A stretch of 64,000 bases of DNA from Serratia fonticola (GTDB taxonomy: Bacteria; Pseudomonadota; Gammaproteobacteria; Enterobacterales; Enterobacteriaceae). The stretch spans positions 5,828,001 through 5,892,000 of the forward strand of contig NZ_CP011254.1 in NCBI RefSeq assembly GCF_001006005.1. The letters are read 5' to 3'. Positions 37,101 through 46,618 of this stretch are shown piece after piece (position 1 is the stretch's first letter; each line of letters begins with the position of its first letter). Under the pieces are notes generated by a model. The model did not search any database. It saw only the letters and a list, made by a program, of their open reading frames with translations, and was not told where the DNA came from. A program made the translations under genes and the position numbers.

Positions 37101-37252
37101 GCCCGGACGATCACCTGCACGTCAGAGAGATCGGGCAGCGCATCCAGCGGTGCCTTCTGCAACGCCCATACGCCCCACCCGGCCAGCAATATCGAAGCCA
37201 GCAATACCAACAGGCGATTGCGTATCGACCAGCGGATCACGGAGGCGATCAT
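34109..37252 (-). CDS. cusA: CusA-type copper/silver RND efflux pump
   Basis: Proton-driven inner-membrane RND pump of 1047 residues, the same length as E. coli CusA. Twelve membrane segments and two large periplasmic loops. [53 protein letters not shown] and the metal-path methionine sites in [18 protein letters not shown] and [12 protein letters not shown] match Cu(I)/Ag(I) pumps. Its ATG overlaps the cusB stop by 4 bases. Last gene of the operon. No cusRS is in the window, so regulation lies elsewhere. Confidence 0.94.
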   Translation of the reverse strand: MIASVIRWSIRNRLLVLLASILLAGWGVWALQKAPLDALPDLSDVQVIVRATYPGKAPQVIEDQVTYPLTTTMLTVPGASTVRGFSMFGDAYVYILFEDGTDPYWARSRVLESLSQVQSSLPPQVKVALGPDATGVGWVYEYALVDRTGKHSLADLRALQDWTLKFELKTVPNVAEVASVGGMVRQYQVILNPQSMRALNITHQQVVSAIQDANQEGGGALLEMGEAEYMVRTSGYLKKLADFNNVVITARDGVPILLSQVAELREGPEIRRGVAELNGEGEVAGGIVVMRYGKNALETINALKVKLQQLQHTLPPGVEIVPVYDRSQLIEHAIDTLSFKLLEEFLVVAVVCALFLSHFRSALVAMVTLPLGILGAFVVMHYQGVNANIMSLGGIAIAIGAMVDAAIVMIENMHKVLEQWRQRHPGQQPTSKDYWHISEQAAVEVGPALFCSLLIITLSFIPVFSLQAQEGRMFAPLAFTKTYAMAVSAGLGITLVPVLMGYFIRGRIPDEHANPINRWLIRMYQPLLAAVLARPKTTLGISALLLVLTLFPLSRLGSEFMPPLDEGDLLYMPSTLPGISAREAARLLQLTDRLIKTVPEVDTVFGKAGRAETATDPAPLTMLETTIRFKPRDQWRPGMTMDKLVAELDSVVKVPGIANVWVPPIRNRLDMLATGIKSPVGIKVNGSNIADIEQAASQIEQVVKQVPGVTSALAERLAGGRYVDIDIDRQRAARYGVSVKELQSVVSTLVGGENIAETIEGRARYPINVRYPREIRDSLQKLRELPVVTATGGQVPLAELADIRITEGPPMLKSDNARLSDWIYVDLRGRDLKSAVEEMQQVVAQQVKLPAGVSLSWSGQFEYLERASAQLKIVLPVTLAIIFVLLFVTFNSVSDALLIMATLPFALIGGVWLLYLLDYNLSVAGAVGFIALAGVAAEFGVIMVLYLNQALAKHRQPGQPLSHQQLMVAISEGAVLRVRPKVMTVATIMAGLLPIMWGGGAGSEVMQRIAAPMIGGMVSAPLLSMLVIPAVYSLLHRKDEKPGAEAE

Positions 37253-38691
37253 TGGAGGCCTCCTTGCGGCATGATCTGGCTGATGTGCGAGCCGTTTTCA
37301 TCCACGCTAAAGTGGAACATCACCTTGCTGCCGATGCCAATCCCGGCGGGTAAGCCACCCGCTGGCAAGGTGAAATCCATGGTCATCGCGGGCCATTGCA
37401 ACTCTGCCACCGGATCGTGCGACAGCGTGACGGTAGCGCCATCCACCGCCTCGACCACGCCCAACGTCTGATACTGTTTTACCCCCGCCTGCCCGGCCAT
37501 CTGTGGCAAGGCGCTGCGCATGCTGGCTTCGGAATCAATCAGGAACTGGCCTGAGGTGACCACCTGTTGTCCGGCTTGCAGACCCTGTTTGATTTCTACC
37601 CAGCCGTCCTGTGCCAGGCCGGCGACCACGTCAACCGGAGCAAAGTGGCCGTTCCCTTCCGCCACCAGCACCCGGTTGCGATCGCCACTGCCGATCAGAG
37701 CCTCCTGCGGGATAGCCAGCACCGGCTTGGCCCCGGCGTTTTGCGCCAGTTGCACCTGCAAATACATGCCCGGCTTCAGACGCTGTTGAGGATTTTTCAG
37801 CACGATACGCGCTTTAAAGGTGCGGGTAAGCGGATCGACGTTAGGCAGCAGCTCGCTGACCTCCCCGGTGAAGCGTTCCCCCGGCCAACTGGCGGAGCTG
37901 GCTGCCACCGCATCGCCAACCTGCAACAGCCCGGCCTGCGCCTGCGGGTAATCAATCACCATCCACACCGGATCGAGACTGGCCAACTCAAACAGGCCCT
38001 GCGTTGCGGTAACCTGCATCCCTTCCCGTGCGTCCAGCTTGTTGATAAACCCGCTCTCTGGTGCGGTAATGGTAATGCGGGTCTGGGGTTGGCCGCTGCG
38101 TTCAACCTGGCGAATGATGGCTTCAGGCATAAACTGCAATGCCAGGCGCTGGCGGGCGGCAGAGGTCAGTGCGCTATCGCCCAGTTTGCGGATCGCCAGG
38201 TATTCCTGCTGTGCAGCACTCCAGTCCGGGATCCACAGCTGTGCCAGCGCTTGTCCTTTCTTTACCTGCTGCTGGCTGGCACGCACATAGAGTTTGTCTA
38301 TCAGCCCGTTGGCCCGAGCGGCAATCACTTGCACGCCGCGCTCATCGGTGGCAACGCTGCCATAGGCATCAAGCTGCAAATTCAATTCACGCAGTTGTGC
38401 AGCCGCTGTACGGACGCCCAGATTCTGCTGCTGGCGGGCGCTGATAGTGACACCACCGTCATCCTGCTGCTCATCGGCATAGCGTGGCACCAGTTCCATA
38501 TCCATAAACGGCGATTTGCCCGGCTTATCAAAACGCTGGCCTGGCACCATCGGATCGTACCAATACAGCACCTGCCGTTCGGCACCGCCGCTAGCGGGTT
38601 GCGCCGCGGTTTTTTCCCCGGCAAACCAGTAACCGCCCATAGCACCACCCAATAAGGCGGCTAACAGCGTCAGGCTAAAACGCATTTTCAT
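37249..38691 (-). CDS. cusB: CusB periplasmic adaptor with fused CusF domain
   Basis: Membrane-fusion protein linking CusA to the outer-membrane channel. 480 residues, about 70 more than E. coli CusB. An N-terminal anchor is followed by the [20 protein letters not shown] metal-binding segment, a barrel-sandwich, hairpin and beta-barrel domain. The extra C-terminus (about 405-475) is a CusF-like domain, with [16 protein letters not shown] giving the His, Trp and two Met ligands. The ATG at 38691 overlaps the preceding stop by 4 bases. A free CusF is encoded in the same operon. Confidence 0.92.
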   Translation of the reverse strand: MKMRFSLTLLAALLGGAMGGYWFAGEKTAAQPASGGAERQVLYWYDPMVPGQRFDKPGKSPFMDMELVPRYADEQQDDGGVTISARQQQNLGVRTAAAQLRELNLQLDAYGSVATDERGVQVIAARANGLIDKLYVRASQQQVKKGQALAQLWIPDWSAAQQEYLAIRKLGDSALTSAARQRLALQFMPEAIIRQVERSGQPQTRITITAPESGFINKLDAREGMQVTATQGLFELASLDPVWMVIDYPQAQAGLLQVGDAVAASSASWPGERFTGEVSELLPNVDPLTRTFKARIVLKNPQQRLKPGMYLQVQLAQNAGAKPVLAIPQEALIGSGDRNRVLVAEGNGHFAPVDVVAGLAQDGWVEIKQGLQAGQQVVTSGQFLIDSEASMRSALPQMAGQAGVKQYQTLGVVEAVDGATVTLSHDPVAELQWPAMTMDFTLPAGGLPAGIGIGSKVMFHFSVDENGSHISQIMPQGGLQ

Positions 38692-39947
38692 GACTTTGCC
38701 TCCTGCACGGTGAGATAACGGATGGCGGCCCACAGCTGAGCCAATTCACGCGCGGCCTTACCGGCGCTCAGACGGCTGTCGAGCAAGGCCCGACGAGCTT
38801 CCAACACTGAGGAGAGATCGCTTTTACCACTGCGGTATTGCGCCAGTTGCAGTGCCACGCGCTGTTGTTGCAACGGGATCGCTTGCTGCTGTTGACGCTG
38901 CCATTGCGCCTGCGCGGCCTGATACTGCGCCAGCAGCGTATCTAACTGGGCCTGATGGTCGCGGATCAATAACGTCAGTTGGTCGTTGGCTTCCATCGAG
39001 CGGGAAACGTCAGCGGCATAGTCCTTATCCTGCCGCTGGGAGCGGAACAGGGGCAGATCGACGGTAAACATCACACCCGCCATATCCTCATAGCCATCGG
39101 CCCGTTTGCCATACGACACCTCTATCCCCACGTCTGGAATGGCGGCCACCTCGGACTGCGCCGATCGCGCCTTGGCCACATCGGCCTCACGGCTGGCCTG
39201 CACGACTTCCGGATGCTGTTTTATCGCTTGTCGCAACAGATTGCTCTCGGCGGGCAGGCGCTCGAAACGTGGCAACGGGCCACCGATCCCCTCAACCTGC
39301 TGCCCGGTCAACTGGGTTAAGCGAGCCTGGGCGATGGTGACGTCACGCTGTGCCTCACTGAGCCGGTCCTGCATCGCCAACAGCGTCAAGCGAGCATCGA
39401 TGACGTTAGCAGCGGGCGAACTGCCGCTGGCCACTCCGGCATGTTGGGCGGCGATCTGGCGTTCACTCTCCTTGAGCAAGACCGTGGCATCCTTCAGCGT
39501 CTGCTGGCTCAGCGCCAGTTCCAACCAGGCTTGTGCCGTCTGCTGCTGCAAACGGGCACGGATTGTCGCACTGCTGGCTTCGGTTTTATTGGCCTCGGCC
39601 CGTAGGGTATCCGCCTTACGTTGGCGCTTAGTGCTGCTGACATAATCCTGCATGATGCCAACCCGCTCCATGGTCATCCCGTCACGGGTCAAGCGCCGGG
39701 CGTTACCGCCCTGTACCGGCACGTTTTCAATGCCGAATGTAAGCTTGGGATCGGGCAACTCCATCGCCGAATCCGCCATGTTTTGCAGCGCATTCACCTG
39801 ATGCTGGTTGGCCGAAAGCTCGGCGGAATAGCGCTCCGCCGCCGCCAACGATTGCTCCAACGTCAGGCCGGTTGCCTGCGCACTCGCCGTCCAACAGGCG
39901 AGCAGCAGCCAGCCCACCCGCAATGGGTGAGAAAGTAGTCTGGACAT
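38688..39947 (-). CDS. cusC: CusC/CzcC-type outer membrane efflux channel
   Basis: TolC-family outer-membrane factor of 419 residues, long coiled-coil helices (about 45-120, 150-210, 330-400). Signal peptide ends near ASAQATG; an alternative lipobox LLAC at residues 15-18 is possible but the next residue is Trp, unusual for a lipoprotein. The motif LPDPKLTFGIENVPV is common in metal-efflux channels. More CzcC-like than E. coli CusC in sequence. Ten bases after cusF, overlapping cusB by four. Confidence 0.87.
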   Translation of the reverse strand: MSRLLSHPLRVGWLLLACWTASAQATGLTLEQSLAAAERYSAELSANQHQVNALQNMADSAMELPDPKLTFGIENVPVQGGNARRLTRDGMTMERVGIMQDYVSSTKRQRKADTLRAEANKTEASSATIRARLQQQTAQAWLELALSQQTLKDATVLLKESERQIAAQHAGVASGSSPAANVIDARLTLLAMQDRLSEAQRDVTIAQARLTQLTGQQVEGIGGPLPRFERLPAESNLLRQAIKQHPEVVQASREADVAKARSAQSEVAAIPDVGIEVSYGKRADGYEDMAGVMFTVDLPLFRSQRQDKDYAADVSRSMEANDQLTLLIRDHQAQLDTLLAQYQAAQAQWQRQQQQAIPLQQQRVALQLAQYRSGKSDLSSVLEARRALLDSRLSAGKAARELAQLWAAIRYLTVQEAKS

Positions 39948-39957
39948 GGTGCCCCCG

Positions 39958-40278
39958 TTAGTCTTGGCTGGCGCTGATGGCGGTCAGCTGATAGCCACCG
40001 TCAACCTGACGGAAGCTGAACTCCACCGCAGTCCCGGCAGCCAAGGCAGGCAATGGCGGCTGGGGCTGCAGGAAATTCATGGTCATCGGCGGCCAGTTCA
40101 AGGCAGGGATGGCAGGATGGGCGAGCGACACTTTCTGCTCACCCCAGGCCTTGATGGTCCCTTTAGAGTGATAGACGGCGGCGTCTTGGCTGGCATGTTG
40201 GTGATGTTGCATCTCCGCAGCGGAGACGAATGAAGAGAACATCAGAGAGATGAAAACGGCAGTGATCAGATTACGCAT
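39958..40278 (-). CDS. cusF: CusF periplasmic copper/silver chaperone
   Basis: Small periplasmic metallochaperone of 106 residues that hands Cu(I)/Ag(I) to the CusCBA pump. A signal peptide (MRNLITAVFISLMFSSFVSA) precedes a His-rich start (MQHHQHAS). The OB-fold segment LAHPAIPALNWPPMTMNF holds the ligand set His54, Trp62, Met65 and Met67. The ATG at 40278 follows GGAGC; a longer upstream frame lacks a signal peptide. Confidence 0.92.
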   Translation of the reverse strand: MRNLITAVFISLMFSSFVSAAEMQHHQHASQDAAVYHSKGTIKAWGEQKVSLAHPAIPALNWPPMTMNFLQPQPPLPALAAGTAVEFSFRQVDGGYQLTAISASQD

Positions 40279-40348
40279 AACGATAGCTCCATAAAATAGA
40301 CAAAAACAACTCAGGTCGCCGTGCTGGACGGCAAAGCGGTTGGTTTGG

Positions 40349-40777
40349 CTATTCACGGAAGCGGCAGAAGACGATCTCTGCCGGCGGGCCTGCTATCGGA
40401 GGGGTTTGCCAATCGAGGCGTGAGAACTGTGCCTGGGGCTGAGGATCGGCAACCAACAGCTCACTGCTGGCGGGTAATACCGCCGCCAAGGCCAGGTTGC
40501 CGTGATCTTGCTGTGCAGAATCTGGTACGCAGTGCTTTTCACACAGTGGCCCTTCGGCCTGCATCATCTCATTGGCTAGCGGATCGGCGGCCTGCATATG
40601 CATCGTATGCTGTGCGGCTGGCGCAACGGTGGTGAGTTGCAGATTGCAGTGATGGCTGGCGATCGCCAGTTGGCTGTTTAGCAGTAGCCAGCAGACGGCC
40701 AATAGCCATGCTGCGGCCCGCTTCTTGGCGAAGCGCAACCGATGCATAGATATTGAGATGGACGCCAAAGCCGACAT
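40349..40777 (-). CDS. Small secreted Cys/His protein, DUF2946-like
   Basis: 142 residues if the ATG at 40777 is used; ATGs at 40747 and 40882 are also open and no start has a strong ribosome site. A hydrophobic signal segment (about 21-40, AAAWLLAVCWLLLNSQLAIA) is followed by SHHCNLQLTT, a His/Met stretch (QHTMHMQA) and CEKHC, a possible metal-binding set. First gene in the cus operon, 70 bases before cusF. I recognise it only by pattern as resembling DUF2946-type proteins often near copper genes; function not known. Confidence 0.65.
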   Translation of the reverse strand: MSALASISISMHRLRFAKKRAAAWLLAVCWLLLNSQLAIASHHCNLQLTTVAPAAQHTMHMQAADPLANEMMQAEGPLCEKHCVPDSAQQDHGNLALAAVLPASSELLVADPQPQAQFSRLDWQTPPIAGPPAEIVFCRFRE

Positions 40778-40940
40778 GCAAAAATTCCAGAGTAAGAAAC
40801 TGCGCTGAGTATATCGGCAGAAAACCCTCACAGGAACGGAATTTACACCCGCTGACAAAGCCGCCTCGGAACCATCCTGCAAACTGGAAATGCTTTGATT
40901 TCAGTCAACTACACGGCTTAAAAAGCCCGTTAATCATAGC

Positions 40941-40962
40941 AAAAACCGGCTTGCGCCGGTTT
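40941..40962 (-). terminator. mgtE terminator
   Basis: On the minus strand AAACCGGC-GCAA-GCCGGTTT is followed directly by further T residues (TTTTTGC). It lies 7 bases after the mgtE stop. Confidence 0.8.
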
Positions 40963-40968
40963 CCATTA

Positions 40969-41979
40969 TTAATTCAGCCCCAAGGTCCACTGGGCTATTT
41001 TGAAGTAGATGATCAAGCCGGTGCCATCTATCAGCGTGGTGATAAACGGGGCGGAAACTACGGCAGGATCCACACCGAAGCGTTTCAGAGCCATTGGGAT
41101 CACGGAAGAGACAATCGCGGCCCACAACGTAATACAAACCAGGGTCAAGCTCACGATGAGCGTAATCTCATAGCCGATCCCCATCATCCAACCACGGAAC
41201 GCACCAGCACAGGCCAGCGTTAACGCGATCATGATCGAAGTAGTCATTTCCTTGCGCAGCACGCTCCCCACATCGCGCATACGGACCTCTCCCAAAGCCA
41301 TGGCCCGCACAATGGTTGAGGTGATTTGCGTACCGCTGTTGCCCCCGGTGCCCACCAATAGCGGGATAAAGAAGGCCAGGGCAATCGCCGCTTCCAATGA
41401 CTCCTCAAAATGCTGAATAACCGTACTGGTATAAGCTTCGGCGACGAACAGCAACAGCAGCCACACGCTGCGTTTTTTCCACAGTTCGAAAGAGGTCATT
41501 TCAAGGTAAGGCTTATCCAGCGGCAGGCTTGCCCCTTGCATATGGGCATCCTCGGTGTTTTCATCCTCGATAATCTGCGCTATTTCGCGCTCCGTTAAGC
41601 AGCCAACCAAACGGCCATTATCGACCACTGCCACAATATCTAAATTATTATTGTCCACCAGTTTGGCGATATGTTCACGTTCGTCCGTGGGTTTGACATG
41701 GAAGAAGGTGGTTTCCATCATATCCTTGATACGCTCGCCATTATGTTCTTCCTGCAATAAGCGTTTAACAGAAAGAACTCCCACCAGTTTGGTGCCGTCT
41801 TCAATAAAAATTTGTGCGGGAATATCGTCGTTGGAAAGTTGATTAACGAATATTTTCCTGGCTTCGCCAACGTAAAGATCTTGATGCAGAACAAAGACTT
41901 TTTTGTTCATATAACGCGCAACGGCGTCGTCTTCAAAGTTGGCATTTTGGTAAAGGTCTTGCAATACAACATGTGACAT
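40969..41979 (-). CDS. mgtE: MgtE-type magnesium transporter without N domain
   Basis: Magnesium channel/transporter of the MgtE family, 336 residues against about 450 in the typical form. It starts almost directly with a CBS-domain pair (about 20-140; DIVAVVDNGRLVGCLTEREI), then a connecting helix and five membrane segments (about 172-336) including PLLVGTGGNSGTQ and the C-terminal AVVSAPFITTLIDGTGLIIYF. The acidic MgtE N domain is absent. The ATG at 41979 follows GGGAG. An M-box magnesium riboswitch precedes it, supporting the Mg2+ assignment. Confidence 0.9.
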   Translation of the reverse strand: MSHVVLQDLYQNANFEDDAVARYMNKKVFVLHQDLYVGEARKIFVNQLSNDDIPAQIFIEDGTKLVGVLSVKRLLQEEHNGERIKDMMETTFFHVKPTDEREHIAKLVDNNNLDIVAVVDNGRLVGCLTEREIAQIIEDENTEDAHMQGASLPLDKPYLEMTSFELWKKRSVWLLLLFVAEAYTSTVIQHFEESLEAAIALAFFIPLLVGTGGNSGTQITSTIVRAMALGEVRMRDVGSVLRKEMTTSIMIALTLACAGAFRGWMMGIGYEITLIVSLTLVCITLWAAIVSSVIPMALKRFGVDPAVVSAPFITTLIDGTGLIIYFKIAQWTLGLN

Positions 41980-42029
41980 TCTAGATACTCCCGATTGAAA
42001 GATGGAGTCTCATAGAGGCGACAAGACAG

Positions 42030-42205
42030 GACAGCGAAAGCCGATCCCCACGTCTTGGGTTTAGCACTATACAACGTATCCCCAGGGGGAAGTTACCTTA
42101 GCAATGCCTTGATTCGGCTAATGCTTGTTTTACCCTTGGTGGCCTCTCTCGATGCCATTAGAGCGGTAACTTGTGTTCGTATAGGAGCCTCGCCATAACG
42201 AGATC
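42030..42205 (-). promoter_or_regulatory. M-box (ykoK) magnesium riboswitch upstream of mgtE
   Basis: The minus strand holds the conserved M-box core GCGAGGCTCCTATACGAAC (42175-42193), an internal CATCGAGAGAGGCC hairpin, GGGTAAAACAAGCATTAGCCG, and the closing GTATAGTGCTAA (42061-42072). Segments occur in the correct order and spacing for the Mg2+-sensing aptamer. An AAGAC/GTCTT hairpin after the aptamer (about 42022-42056) could be the expression platform; no U-tract follows, so the mode of control is open. Recognised from memory of the consensus; boundaries are approximate. Confidence 0.88.
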
Positions 42206-42434
42206 GTAAAGCTAGATAAAGCGCAGGCATTATGCCGGGTTTTATCTGATAGAGATAAAAAACGGAAATGTTGTTTATACGTCATTTATATGAAAAGCAA
42301 AAAATTAACATAATAAAAACATTGTTATCACAGAATTTTTTAAGTTAAACGAAAAACGCCGCCTCGTTTAATTTAATAATGGCTGTTTTGTTTTTGATAA
42401 ATAATATGCTAGAGGATCGTACTTTCAGGAGTTT

Positions 42435-42451
42435 GGTTTAAGCGTTATTTA
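42435..42451 (+). promoter_or_regulatory. PhoP-box-like direct repeat
   Basis: GGTTTA-N5-TATTTA fits the PhoP consensus (T/G)GTTTA-N5-(T/G)GTTTA with one mismatch. A weaker one, TGTTTA-N5-CATTTA, is at 42272-42288. Both lie in the A+T-rich gap between the M-box and the small ORF at 42665; in such sequence chance matches are likely. Confidence 0.3.
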
Positions 42452-42664
42452 GAATTTCATACGGACATATTCCACAAGCAACGCCATTAATGACCCTGCC
42501 CCTGGCACCTATTATTGATTTTACAAAAATATAAAAATACTGACCCATAATGACATTTCAAGGCGTATTTTCACTCTATCAACGTCGATTAAATATCCTA
42601 TTTACCCCATTAATGACCTGAATAAAGTGCCTATACTGCAATGTAGATAATGAGGAGAATAACC

Positions 42665-42745
42665 TTGGAAAACTTAAAGCGCAGCATCATTGCGCTAACC
42701 CTTTTAACGGTGCTGATTGTGGCCCGTTTCTATTTCTTCAGCTGA
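42665..42745 (+). CDS. Predicted 26-residue membrane peptide
   Basis: A TTG-initiated ORF with an AGGAG ribosome site (42653-42657) seven bases upstream and a TATACT -10-like box at 42632-42637. The peptide is (M)ENLKRS followed by one hydrophobic helix (IIALTLLTVLIVARFYFFS). Too short for usual gene calls. It reads towards fabB and diverges from the M-box/mgtE unit. I do not recognise the family. The strong ribosome site and clean single-helix form argue that it is real. Confidence 0.55.
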   Translation: MENLKRSIIALTLLTVLIVARFYFFS

Positions 42746-42808
42746 CGCTTTATTGAACGAAAGCAGAATATCGAACTGAGGTATTCCATCGTCTAGAAAA
42801 ACAAAAAA

Positions 42809-42834
42809 ATCGGGCACCTATTACGGTGCCCGAT
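42809..42834 (-). terminator. fabB terminator
   Basis: A 10-bp stem (ATCGGGCACC with GGTGCCCGAT, loop of six) is followed on the minus strand by TTTTTTTG. It ends 22 bases after the fabB stop. Confidence 0.9.
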
Positions 42835-42855
42835 TGATAATATGACGCCCTGCGC

Positions 42856-44070
42856 TTACTTCTGCAGTTTACGCATTACCAGCGTGGCGTTGGTGCCGCC
42901 GAAACCGAAGCTGTTGGACATGACCGTGGTCAGCTCACGCTTGGTTGGCTCGGTCACGATGTTCATGCCAGCCGCCTTCTCATCGAGGTTATCGATGTTG
43001 ATGCTTGGCGCAATGAAGCCGTGCTCGACCATCAGCAGGCTATAAATCGCTTCCTGCACGCCCGCCGCACCCAGTGAGTGGCCGGTCATGGCTTTGGTAG
43101 AAGAGATGGCCGGGGTGTTATCGCCAAAGACTTCACGGATCGCGCCCAGTTCTTTCACGTCGCCGACCGGCGTGGAGGTGCCGTGTACGTTCATGTAGTC
43201 GATTGGTGTGTCTACGCCCTGCATTGCCATCTTCATGCAACGCACCGCGCCTTCACCCGATGGAGCCACCATGTCGGCACCGTCTGAAGTGGCACCGTAA
43301 CCGATGATTTCCGCATAGATATGTGCGCCGCGAGCCAGAGCGTGCTCCAACTCCTCAACCACTACCATGCCGCCGCCGCCTGCGATAACGAAACCGTCAC
43401 GCGCTGCGTCATAGGTACGGGAAGCTTTTTCTGGCGTGTCGTTGTAGCTGGTGGACAGCGCGCCCATGGCGTCGAATTCGCAGGCCATTTCCCAGCACAG
43501 CTCTTCGCCACCGCCAGCAAAGACGACGTCTTGTTTGCCCAGTTGGATCAGCTCAACGGCGTGGCCGATACAGTGTGCTGAAGTTGCGCAGGCAGAGCTG
43601 ATGGAGTAGTTCACGCCGCGGATTTTGAATGGAGTGGCCAGGCAGGCAGAAACGCCTGATGCCATCGCCTTGGTCACCATGTATGGGCCAACGCCACGCA
43701 GGCCTTTGGCGCGCATACCGTCAGAACCCGCAACCTGGTTACGTGGAGAACCACCACCGGAACCGACCACCAGACCGGTGCGATCGTTGGAAACCTGATC
43801 GGCTGCCAGGCCGGAATCTTGAATCGCTTGTTCCATGGAGAGATAGGCGTAAACCGACGCGTCGCTCATAAAGCGCATCACTTTACGGTCAATCAGACCG
43901 GTAGTGTCGAGTTTAACATCACCCCATACGTGACTACGCATGCCGGAATCTTTCAGCTCCTGAGAGAAGGTGATCCCAGAGCGGCCTTCCTGCAGACTTG
44001 CCAGGACCTCCTGCTGGTTGTTACCAATGCTGGAGACGATTCCCAGGCCAGTAATCACTGCACGTTTCAT
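42856..44070 (-). CDS. fabB: FabB beta-ketoacyl-ACP synthase I
   Basis: Condensing enzyme of type II fatty-acid synthesis, essential for unsaturated fatty acids. 404 residues. The catalytic Cys161 is in [14 protein letters not shown], and the two histidines are in [10 protein letters not shown] and [10 protein letters not shown]. The glycine-rich [10 protein letters not shown] and C-terminal [14 protein letters not shown] are also intact. FabR and FadR sites lie just upstream, and a clear terminator downstream, so it is a single-gene unit. Confidence 0.98.
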   Translation of the reverse strand: MKRAVITGLGIVSSIGNNQQEVLASLQEGRSGITFSQELKDSGMRSHVWGDVKLDTTGLIDRKVMRFMSDASVYAYLSMEQAIQDSGLAADQVSNDRTGLVVGSGGGSPRNQVAGSDGMRAKGLRGVGPYMVTKAMASGVSACLATPFKIRGVNYSISSACATSAHCIGHAVELIQLGKQDVVFAGGGEELCWEMACEFDAMGALSTSYNDTPEKASRTYDAARDGFVIAGGGGMVVVEELEHALARGAHIYAEIIGYGATSDGADMVAPSGEGAVRCMKMAMQGVDTPIDYMNVHGTSTPVGDVKELGAIREVFGDNTPAISSTKAMTGHSLGAAGVQEAIYSLLMVEHGFIAPSINIDNLDEKAAGMNIVTEPTKRELTTVMSNSFGFGGTNATLVMRKLQK

Positions 44071-44118
44071 TCAAGTACCTCTTCCACAATTTACATTCGG
44101 GATTTTGCAACGCACTTT

Positions 44119-44136
44119 AGCGTACAGATGTACGCC
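44119..44136. promoter_or_regulatory. FabR operator of fabB
   Basis: AGCGTACA-GA-TGTACGCC is a near-perfect 18-bp palindrome matching the FabR site found before fabA and fabB. It lies 49 bases upstream of the fabB start. Confidence 0.8.
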
Positions 44137-44137
44137 G

Positions 44138-44154
44138 AACAAGTCCGATCAGAA
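44138..44154. promoter_or_regulatory. FadR activator site of fabB
   Basis: The minus strand reads TTCTGATCGGACTTGTT, the FadR site form known from the fabA/fabB promoters, directly adjoining the FabR palindrome, the same order as in E. coli as I remember it. Confidence 0.75.
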
Positions 44155-44240
44155 TAATTTTGCATTATCTTTACCCAGTTTGCACCTCGGGGCTACCCCC
44201 GTTAAAATCGCTCTATCCCTTGAGTTACGAGCAACCTACC

Positions 44241-46262
44241 GTGAGCAATGCCCCCATCCAAACCGCAGCGTTAAGCTGGAATGAACAAGGTACACCTGTT
44301 TCGAAACAGTTTGATGACGTCTATTTTTCCAACCAGGATGGGCTGGAGGAAACCCGCTACGTCTTTCTGGGGGGCAACCGGTTGCCACAACGCTTCAGCG
44401 ATCACCCACGCTCACTGTTTATTGTGGCAGAAACCGGCTTCGGTACCGGGCTGAATTTTCTGACCCTGTGGCAGGCCTTTGCCCGTTTTCGGCAGGAGGC
44501 ACCCGCAGCAAGTTTGCAGCGCCTGCATTTTATCAGCTTTGAGAAATACCCATTGCAGTTGGACGACCTGGCGGCAGCCCATGCCCAATGGCCAGAACTG
44601 GCCCCCTTTGCCGATGAACTTCGCGCCCAGTGGCCTTTGCCGCTGCCAGGCTGCCACCGCCTGCTGCTTGCCGAAGGACAGATCACGCTCGATTTATGGT
44701 TCGGTGACGTCAATACCCTGCTGCCGCACTTTGACGCCAGCATGAACGATCAAATTGACGCCTGGTTCCTGGATGGCTTTGCGCCGTCCAAAAACCCCGA
44801 TATGTGGAGCGAACCGCTGTTTGCCACCATGGCGCGTTTTGCCCGCCCAGGCGGTAGCTTTGCCACCTTCACTGCCGCAGGATTTGTTCGCCGTGGGTTG
44901 CAACAGGCCGGGTTTGAGGTCAGCAAATGCAAAGGCTTTGGCCAGAAACGCGAGATGCTCACAGGTCAGCTACCCGCCGACACCCCGACAAGCGTCAATC
45001 CAAGCCCGTGGTTCCTGCGCCCGGCAGCGGAGAATACCGACGACGTCGCCATTATTGGCGGCGGCGTAGCCAGCGCACTCACCGCGTTGGCCTTATTGCG
45101 CCGTGGGGCCAGGGTGACCTTATATTGCGCCGATGCACAGCCCGCAGAGGGCGCATCCGGCAATCGCCAGGGGGCGCTGTACCCATTGCTGAATGGCCGG
45201 GGCGATGCGTTGGAAAACTTCTTCTCCGCCGCCTTCCCCTTTGCCCGCCACCAGTATGACGCCCTGCTGCAACAACAGGTTGAGTTCGATCACCAGTGGT
45301 GTGGCGTCAGCCAATTGGCCTATGACGAGAAAAGCGCGGGGAAGATCGCCAAGATCCTGGCCGTTACCTGGCCGCACACTCTGGCACAACCGGCCGATCG
45401 CGCCACGCTTAGCGCCCTGTGTGGGATCGATACGGGGTTTGGTGGCATTCACTATTCACTCGGGGGATGGCTGTGCCCTGCTGACCTGACGCGTGCCGCG
45501 ATTGCCCTGGCCGAACGGCAGGGATTGGTTTGCCACTATCTGCATACGCTTTCCGATCTGAACCGCAATGATGAAGGTTGGCTGCTGCATTTTGCTGGGG
45601 GTGAAACTCACCAACATGCGACGGTGATCCTGGCTAACGGGCACCAACTCACCACTCTGGAACCTAGCGCCGCTCTACCGGCATATGCGGTACGTGGCCA
45701 GGTTTCACATATTCCCACTACGCCAATCTTGAGTGAGTTAAAGCAGGTGCTGTGTTACGACGGTTATCTGACGCCGGTGAATCCTGGCAATCAGCAGCAC
45801 TGCATTGGTGCCAGCTACCAGCGCGGTGAATCAAACACTGAATATAGCCAGGCAGAGCAAGAAGAGAACCGCGATCGCCTGCTGCGCTGTCTGCCAGAAC
45901 AGAACTGGACGCAAGAGGTGGATATCAGTGGCCAGCAGGCACGCTGTGGCGTGCGCAGCGCTACGCGAGACCATATGCCGATGGTCGGTGCCGTGCCGGA
46001 CTATCAAGCCACTCTGGCGCTGTATGGCGATTTGCAGCAGCAGCGCCAGCGCGGCGAAGCAATTGCCAATGCGCCAATGTATCCGGGGTTGTTTATGATC
46101 GGAGCCTTAGGCTCACGCGGCCTGTGCTCCGCGCCGTTGGCCGCGGAGATTTTAGCGGCTCAGCTGTTTGGGGAACCCTTACCGGGGGATAGCGAGATGT
46201 TGGCAGCGTTAAACCCAAACCGCATGTGGGTCAGGAAGCTACTGAAGGGACGCGAGGTATAG
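44241..46262 (+). CDS. mnmC: MnmC bifunctional tRNA mnm5s2U biosynthesis protein
   Basis: Completes the 5-methylaminomethyl-2-thiouridine modification at tRNA wobble position 34. 673 residues: an N-terminal SAM methyltransferase domain (about 1-250; [34 protein letters not shown]) and a C-terminal FAD oxidoreductase domain ([35 protein letters not shown]). The GTG at 44241 ([20 protein letters not shown]) is chosen by alignment to the family start. Divergent from fabB. Confidence 0.95.
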   Translation: MSNAPIQTAALSWNEQGTPVSKQFDDVYFSNQDGLEETRYVFLGGNRLPQRFSDHPRSLFIVAETGFGTGLNFLTLWQAFARFRQEAPAASLQRLHFISFEKYPLQLDDLAAAHAQWPELAPFADELRAQWPLPLPGCHRLLLAEGQITLDLWFGDVNTLLPHFDASMNDQIDAWFLDGFAPSKNPDMWSEPLFATMARFARPGGSFATFTAAGFVRRGLQQAGFEVSKCKGFGQKREMLTGQLPADTPTSVNPSPWFLRPAAENTDDVAIIGGGVASALTALALLRRGARVTLYCADAQPAEGASGNRQGALYPLLNGRGDALENFFSAAFPFARHQYDALLQQQVEFDHQWCGVSQLAYDEKSAGKIAKILAVTWPHTLAQPADRATLSALCGIDTGFGGIHYSLGGWLCPADLTRAAIALAERQGLVCHYLHTLSDLNRNDEGWLLHFAGGETHQHATVILANGHQLTTLEPSAALPAYAVRGQVSHIPTTPILSELKQVLCYDGYLTPVNPGNQQHCIGASYQRGESNTEYSQAEQEENRDRLLRCLPEQNWTQEVDISGQQARCGVRSATRDHMPMVGAVPDYQATLALYGDLQQQRQRGEAIANAPMYPGLFMIGALGSRGLCSAPLAAEILAAQLFGEPLPGDSEMLAALNPNRMWVRKLLKGREV

Positions 46263-46304
46263 TTCATTTGAGGGGCCAGCGTGATGCTGTCCCCTTTAAA
46301 GCAA

Positions 46305-46586
46305 TTACTCAGTCGGCAACGCTGTCTGATACAGGTTTTCCCACATGCCCAGCACCAACACCTGATCCGGCGGGGAAAGTTCCCCGGCCTTGATGGCCTT
46401 GTCCAGGCTGCTCTGCACCCGCACCTTGAGCTGCTCGGCGCTGTGTTCGGCATGTTCTTCCGATTCCGCCACCGCCAAAGTCAGATGACCGCGCAGGTAG
46501 CCACCGGCAAACAGTTCATCATCGCTGGCGTGCTCTACCATGTCATCAATCAGCGCCAGAATGCGCGCTTCAAATTCTGCGATCAT
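46305..46586 (-). CDS. yfcL: YfcL family protein
   Basis: Small soluble acidic protein of 93 residues of unknown function, conserved next to mnmC and epmC in enterobacteria. The sequence [20 protein letters not shown] and [14 protein letters not shown] match YfcL. The ATG at 46586 follows GAGGAAA. It converges on mnmC and follows epmC in the same direction. Confidence 0.9.
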   Translation of the reverse strand: MIAEFEARILALIDDMVEHASDDELFAGGYLRGHLTLAVAESEEHAEHSAEQLKVRVQSSLDKAIKAGELSPPDQVLVLGMWENLYQTALPTE

Positions 46587-46618
46587 CAAATTTCCTCGTT
46601 AACAAACAGACTCTGGCC

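Noticed and set aside
37567..38655. 362-residue plus-strand open frame opposite cusB
   Set aside because: Low-complexity, His/Arg-rich translation typical of a shadow frame; cusB is clearly the real gene.
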